Below are positions 60,170-64,000 of a stretch of DNA of 64,000 nucleotides, in pieces. Each line of letters opens with the position of its first letter. Positions within the stretch are counted from its first letter, which is position 1. Origin of the DNA: Sipunculus nudus (taxonomy: Eukaryota; Annelida; Sipuncula; Golfingiida; Sipunculidae); assembly GCA_026874595.1 (NCBI GenBank), contig CM049315.1:17383664-17447663 (forward strand), read 5' to 3'. The position numbers were made by a program, and so were the translations under genes. The notes under the pieces are model-generated. The model had not been told where the DNA came from. It was given only the letters and a program-made list of their open reading frames with translations, and made no database searches.

Positions 60170-60403
60170 CTTGCCTCGACAGGAACGTTGACGTGCTGCA
60201 GACGATTAACCGGTACTGTGACATGAATTGCTTTTTTTGTTTGTTCAGCTCACGTGACCGCTTCGGCTCTTGTGTTCTCAAGTGTAAACAAGTCGCTTGA
60301 CACTCCCGCGGTGCATGACTCGTGGTGCATGACTCAGCCTTGAAGGGTATTTAAGCGTTGGCGCGAGGGGAGTGTGGCAGACACGCTACAGTCTCTCTAC
60401 ACG
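60170..60403 (+). promoter_or_regulatory. promoter of the coiled-coil gene
   Basis: CACGTG (60251-60256), a duplicated TGCATGACTC (about 60313 and 60328) resembling an AP-1 site, and TATTTAAG (60348-60355) precede ATG 60404 by about 50 bases. Confidence 0.55.
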
Positions 60404-61297
60404 ATGGATCGCGCCGAGGGGAACGACATGTTTACACTTCAGACGAAAGAGGAAATCGCAGCCCGTGACAAAAGGAGAGGCAAGCAGATTGTGCGTCCCA
60501 TTATGCACCAGAAGCTTAATCGTAAGCAGACCGAGCAAATGATCCACTCCGGACTCGACCGAATGGAAGGAGTACTCAAGAAAGACATCGACAGCCTGAC
60601 CAAACGTGTTTCCGATTTGACAGACCGGGTTGAAAAGTTGAAAGAGAGAGTGTCACGTCCTATACAGTCCCAGTGTGATTCTGGACACGACAAGAAAAAC
60701 GAATGTGAACGTAACGATGCCCCTAAAGCAGCAGCAGCAGCAGCTGCACAAACAGCTGAATCACGTGACAAAAAGACCGACAACCCTGCACAAACAGCTG
60801 AATCGCGTGAACAAAAGGCCGACAAACCTGATGAAAAGGACGTAGGAGATGGAGCATCAGACATCACCATTCATGTGTTCTTACCGCCCTCAAAAACGTT
60901 GGAACAGGAACAGAAGGGAAAACAAGGTGCGGCTAAACAAGGTGCGGCAAAAACAGGTGTGGCAAAACAAGGTGCGGCAAAACAAGGTGCGACTAAAACA
61001 GGTGCGACTGCACGCAACCCAGCTCCGACTATTGTGGAGAAATTTGATGCATTAGTGGAAGGCCCATCAGGAGCTATACCTGTTAAGTTAGTAAATTTCT
61101 CCAACGGATCGTCTTTTTTTTGTGCATGCTCTGAATGCCAGCAATGGGTATCCGAAAATCATGACAAACTGGACGAACTTGGGAAGCCTGCAGGGGAATC
61201 GCATTCGGGGGTATCTGTGGAAATGATCAAAAAACCGTCTGAGAGGCCGTTGGATGTTGCACAGGGAACTGCTGGTCCAAAAAAATCCACAGAATGA
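60404..61297 (+). CDS. coiled-coil protein with Ala/Lys/Gly repeats
   Basis: About 297 residues from ATG 60404. The frame is open upstream, but only from a GTG that lies within the presumed leader. Residues 45-85 form a heptad coiled coil (DSLTKRVSDLTDRVEKLKER), suggesting oligomers. A repeated AQTAESR unit follows, then six or so short repeats based on AAKQG/TG (DNA 60926-61012) that probably expand and contract. The C-terminal third holds SSFFCACSECQQW, a possible metal-binding pair. The charged, low-complexity middle is typical of scaffold or tegument-like proteins. No signal peptide or membrane segment. Family not recognised. Confidence 0.8.
   Translation: MDRAEGNDMFTLQTKEEIAARDKRRGKQIVRPIMHQKLNRKQTEQMIHSGLDRMEGVLKKDIDSLTKRVSDLTDRVEKLKERVSRPIQSQCDSGHDKKNECERNDAPKAAAAAAAQTAESRDKKTDNPAQTAESREQKADKPDEKDVGDGASDITIHVFLPPSKTLEQEQKGKQGAAKQGAAKTGVAKQGAAKQGATKTGATARNPAPTIVEKFDALVEGPSGAIPVKLVNFSNGSSFFCACSECQQWVSENHDKLDELGKPAGESHSGVSVEMIKKPSERPLDVAQGTAGPKKSTE
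60926..61012 (+). repeat. in-frame 15-bp coding repeats
   Basis: Tandem GGTGCGGC(T/A)AAACAA-type 15-mers code for the Ala-Lys-Gln/Thr-Gly stretch of the surrounding gene. Multiples of three keep the frame. Confidence 0.85.
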
Positions 61298-61369
61298 ATA
61301 GAAGATGGATGTCCAGCTGAACAGAGCTGAGGACGAATCATGCTTTGGAGGTAACCTGATGCACAGAAA

Positions 61370-62056
61370 ATGAATCACGCTTTTGCTTCTCTTTGTGATA
61401 TACAGTTATGGGGCGCAATTTATTCGGCCGACGATGATATAAAAGTGTACAAACAAAGAACTAACCCCTCAGACTCGCATGCATTTCGACCCGTCACCAT
61501 GGCTGTTTTCGTTCACATGTACCCTGCGGCGACACATGAAAATTATGACACGTGCGTCTTGTGCGGATACAGGAAGACGTATGACACTACTCGACCATGC
61601 TCTCCTGGAAGCCATCATTTTCCTGGAGAACACACAACGCTAGATGAGTCACTGGATTGCCTGTTATGCGTCTGCATCGAACCATTTGACGGATGTGCCT
61701 CCTTATTTCATCTGGTAGGTGATATTCGTGCTCTTCACATCTATGGTGAAATCTTGGGTTACTGCTGTTTTCCTTGTGTGTTTTGCGGATGGCAGTGCGA
61801 TAGGATGCAGGTGCCGTGTGTAACTGACGTCGAATGGAAACGGCTTTTGGGAAAATCGGTCTGGCTCACAGACCTGGCATGCGGTGACAGACGCGCTAGA
61901 CGATTTAATGAGAAGGTGTCCCGTTACTGGATGCACAGGCCTGTAAATGCAGTGACCGTTTTGTACAGGCGCGAGATCGGTTTACCTGTACTACAGAACC
62001 ATACGCGGTACATGTACAGGAGTGGACGTACATGTCGAGCGTGGCCTTCATGCTGA
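61370..62056 (+). CDS. Cys-rich protein, probable zinc binder
   Basis: Intronless, 228 residues from ATG 61370, only 70 bp after the previous stop. Cys pairs occur along its length: CVLCGY, DCLLCVC, a dense CCFPCVFCGWQC block and further single Cys and His residues (SPGSHHF, GEHTT). These could form two or three zinc sites. The C-terminal part is basic with Arg/Trp/Tyr (RRARRFNEKVSRYWMHR). No signal peptide. It is not a clear RING or BIR by spacing. A DNA- or RNA-binding regulator is plausible; family not assigned. Confidence 0.75.
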   Translation: MNHAFASLCDIQLWGAIYSADDDIKVYKQRTNPSDSHAFRPVTMAVFVHMYPAATHENYDTCVLCGYRKTYDTTRPCSPGSHHFPGEHTTLDESLDCLLCVCIEPFDGCASLFHLVGDIRALHIYGEILGYCCFPCVFCGWQCDRMQVPCVTDVEWKRLLGKSVWLTDLACGDRRARRFNEKVSRYWMHRPVNAVTVLYRREIGLPVLQNHTRYMYRSGRTCRAWPSC

Positions 62057-62182
62057 CGTAAGCGTATCGTACGTGCATATATAATATATGTAGTGGTTGG
62101 AGTGAGCTCAGACGTCAATACAGAGTGAGACTGTCAAGGTTATCACTTCGTGTGCAGTGTGCCTTCATCCGTGCATACATAT

Positions 62183-62965
62183 ATGAAAATGGATGATATA
62201 CTAGAGCTGTCCGATGACTACACAAGCATGTTTGAGAAGAAAGAAGGGGGACGTACTGCTCCAGAGCTAGAGGTTTGCTGCATCTGCGGGGTTTCGGTAT
62301 CATGCCTCCGCTCGCATGTTGTTGTATCTCATCTGCCTTGGTTCGCTGACCCGATCTCCGCCTGTTCTGTGTGCAGAAGGAATTTCGGCGACATCTGGCA
62401 TCGCAAAGAACACGAGGACAGATTCCACGCAGGACGTTCCTGCCTGCTGCACAAGGACACGTATATATGCTACATGATGCCGTATATGCAAAGCATATGC
62501 AGAATGTTGGGATGTTCGTACATGAGCAACCTCCCGCTGCTCGTGAGAACAAAGGGGTTGCAGCTTACACGTTCCTGTCAGCTTTTAGAAGGTGAGTGTC
62601 TGTACTTCGTGTCCTGGACAGGAGAGAGGCGTGGTTTTAAACCGGAAGACCCGCGTTATCTCAAGGACTGCGCGCACTGGCGTGTGCTGCTACGTCTATT
62701 GCACGCAACGAGATACCTGACAGGATACGCGTCGAGATACTCGAGTGAATACGCGACAGAGAACACTACGCCTGATGACGCCCATTACTCAGGCAACACA
62801 TGCACGCGCCCCATCCCTGTCGTATCAACCAGTACACACGGCACCCGTAGAAAACGCTTAAGAGACACTCACGGCGACAGAAAACATAAAACGCGTACAC
62901 GTAAAAACGCAAAGTCACGGAAACGACGTCACCAGAATGAGCATTCCAGTGGAGAAAACGTATAG
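62183..62965 (+). CDS. C2H2 zinc-finger protein with basic tail
   Basis: About 260 residues from ATG 62183 (MKMDDILELSDDY); a second Met is two codons on. An acidic N-terminus precedes two fingers: CCICGVSVSCLRSHVVVSH (C-x2-C-x9-H-x4-H, short) and CSVCRRNFGDIWHRKEHEDR followed by FH (C-x2-C-x12-H-x4-H, classical). The last 40 residues are strongly Arg/Lys-rich (TRRKRLRD, KTRTRKNAKSRKRR), a nuclear and nucleic-acid-binding tail. It is therefore probably a nuclear regulator. An AATAAA lies at about 62968, just after the stop. A TATA-like ATATATAAT lies about 100 bp upstream. Confidence 0.8.
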   Translation: MKMDDILELSDDYTSMFEKKEGGRTAPELEVCCICGVSVSCLRSHVVVSHLPWFADPISACSVCRRNFGDIWHRKEHEDRFHAGRSCLLHKDTYICYMMPYMQSICRMLGCSYMSNLPLLVRTKGLQLTRSCQLLEGECLYFVSWTGERRGFKPEDPRYLKDCAHWRVLLRLLHATRYLTGYASRYSSEYATENTTPDDAHYSGNTCTRPIPVVSTSTHGTRRKRLRDTHGDRKHKTRTRKNAKSRKRRHQNEHSSGENV

Positions 62966-63531
62966 ATAATAAAAAAAAACAGTTTATATCCAGTCGACGG
63001 CCTTTATGTTTTGTTGGAAAAAAGAGCATGGTCTAATTTGAATTGAAATTCAAACGAATTAACATTTCTTCTTAAAGGCGAATTAATATTGTTTGTAAAG
63101 TCACTGTCCTTTCCGTCACGTCAAATACTGTGCTTCATCTCAGCGCCATGTGTATTGTTTTGTATGTATGCTTGATTTGCACGCAGTAAAAATATTGTCC
63201 TGCTTTAACGGGTGTCTGTCCTTCTTTACGCATGCCACATTTACACACACTCACAAACATGAATCACACACACACACAAACATGAATCACGCACCAAAGG
63301 CATCGCAACAGGAACAAAAGGCGGGGGAGCTCCCGGTGTATGTTACGTGCATATGAAGGTTATATGTATGTATGTATGGAAACGTATGGCAGGTATCAGT
63401 ACGAAAAATACACTCAATAATATCAAAGTTGTGTTTATTTTGGTTTAATTACATGCTTCATCACGCAGTACTTCGGTAACAAAACACTGTCAGGTACAAT
63501 GAAACGGAGAACCATGCATGTCCGACCTGTG
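62966..63531. other. intergenic with polyadenylation signal and short CA-type repeats
   Basis: AATAAA follows the zinc-finger gene. Two copies of AAACATGAATCAC lie at about 63257 and 63280 within a CACA-rich stretch. No gene is supported. Confidence 0.6.
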
Positions 63532-63999
63532 TTACTCTTTTTTGGAGACCTCGACCTTTCCCGGTGTCATTTCGGACAAGATCCTGTCCATCTGTGTTAG
63601 GTCTTCCCTCATCTCATGCAACAGTTGCGTCATTTTTTGTAACCTCCCAACCATCACTCCCGTTGTACGTGGTGTCCAGGAACTCTGGGTCTGATCCGGC
63701 GTGTGGCCCGACAATGGGTTTCGACGTCCTCTCCCGCGACGGCGGAGTGTGCGTGCTCGTGTACTCGTTTCACCACCATCTGTCATGCTTGTGTCAGACT
63801 TCTCCGCCTGTTCAAGCGTAGAACGTTCCTCCCTGCACGTAGCACGGTCCAGTGTGCTAGGGATTGTATTCTCATGCGTTGGTTCGCCTTCTCCGATGTA
63901 CCACTGTACTTGGGAAGTTTCGTTATGAACGACGTCATTAACATCTTCGGGGTCTTCGTGGGTAACGTAATGCCGAGACCTGCTGAACATGGCACCCAT
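63532..63999 (-). CDS. putative N-myristoylated protein with C-terminal coiled coil
   Basis: 155 residues, starting at ATG 63999 at the very edge of the window. The N-terminus MGAMFS fits the G-x-x-x-S myristoylation pattern, suggesting membrane attachment. The middle is acidic and Thr/Ser-rich, then a basic RTLRRRGRGRRN stretch, and the last 45 residues (GRLQKMTQLLHEMREDLTQM) form a likely coiled coil. No membrane segment. Myristoylated, basic, self-associating proteins are common as inner-membrane or matrix/tegument components of viruses, but this is inference. Its promoter lies outside the window. Confidence 0.7.
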   Translation of the reverse strand: MGAMFSRSRHYVTHEDPEDVNDVVHNETSQVQWYIGEGEPTHENTIPSTLDRATCREERSTLEQAEKSDTSMTDGGETSTRARTLRRRGRGRRNPLSGHTPDQTQSSWTPRTTGVMVGRLQKMTQLLHEMREDLTQMDRILSEMTPGKVEVSKKE

Positions 64000-64000
64000 G

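Noticed and set aside
1-64000. CRISPR array or bacterial operon structure
   Set aside because: The tandem repeats have no constant-repeat/variable-spacer pattern, and spliced genes and microsatellites show a eukaryotic setting.

Overview
The window looks like part of a marine invertebrate nuclear genome, most likely a mollusc (inference, from AT-rich non-coding DNA, many long (AT)n microsatellites, spliced genes with GT-AG introns, and invertebrate-type mobile-element remnants). From about 49.6 kb to the right edge the character changes. AT microsatellites disappear, GC content rises, and intronless genes are packed on both strands around palindromic repeats. This right-hand block is best read as an inserted or captured large-DNA-virus-like (or other autonomous element) segment. 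No hallmark gene (DNA polymerase, capsid, terminase, integrase) lies inside the window, so its family stays open.

Layout. 1-6.5 kb: no supported gene. 6.5-13.5 kb and 14.4-19.3 kb: two tandem segmental copies of a small minus-strand gene. It encodes a secreted peptide with six cysteines in C-x3-C spacing followed by a pair of EF-hand loops, in three coding exons after a 5' UTR exon. The 14.4-19.3 kb copy is intact. The other copy has lost part of the EF-hand exon, shifted frame, lost its TATA box and changed its first donor site. A more diverged third copy lies at 30.6-31.6 kb. The decayed copy also carries insertions absent from its sister: a pogo/Tigger-like MITE, two short tRNA-like elements and a 217-bp MITE whose empty site survives in the sister copy. 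20.0-23.1 kb: a broken protein gene of a family abundant in invertebrate repeats, flanked by direct repeats. 26.0 kb: a convincing type I hammerhead ribozyme. 35.2-39.2 kb: a decayed Ty3/gypsy-like retroelement with a second gag fragment in inverted orientation.

39.5-49.6 kb: a 10-kb satellite of about 100 units of 99-100 bp. Each unit carries a 16-bp dyad and the units are organised in higher-order blocks. The long minus-strand open frames here are by-products of a period near 33 codons.

49.6-64 kb: the virus-like block. It holds two paralogous secreted glycoproteins with a fibronectin-III domain (minus strand), a 3-kb palindrome built of 106-bp repeats around a central GC-rich hairpin, a divergent pair of N-terminally related genes flanked by 129-bp inverted repeats, then a coiled-coil/low-complexity protein, a Cys-rich protein, a C2H2 zinc-finger protein with a basic tail, and a putatively myristoylated protein. 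The set suggests secreted host-interaction factors, nuclear regulators and membrane-associated proteins around a replication-origin-like palindrome.
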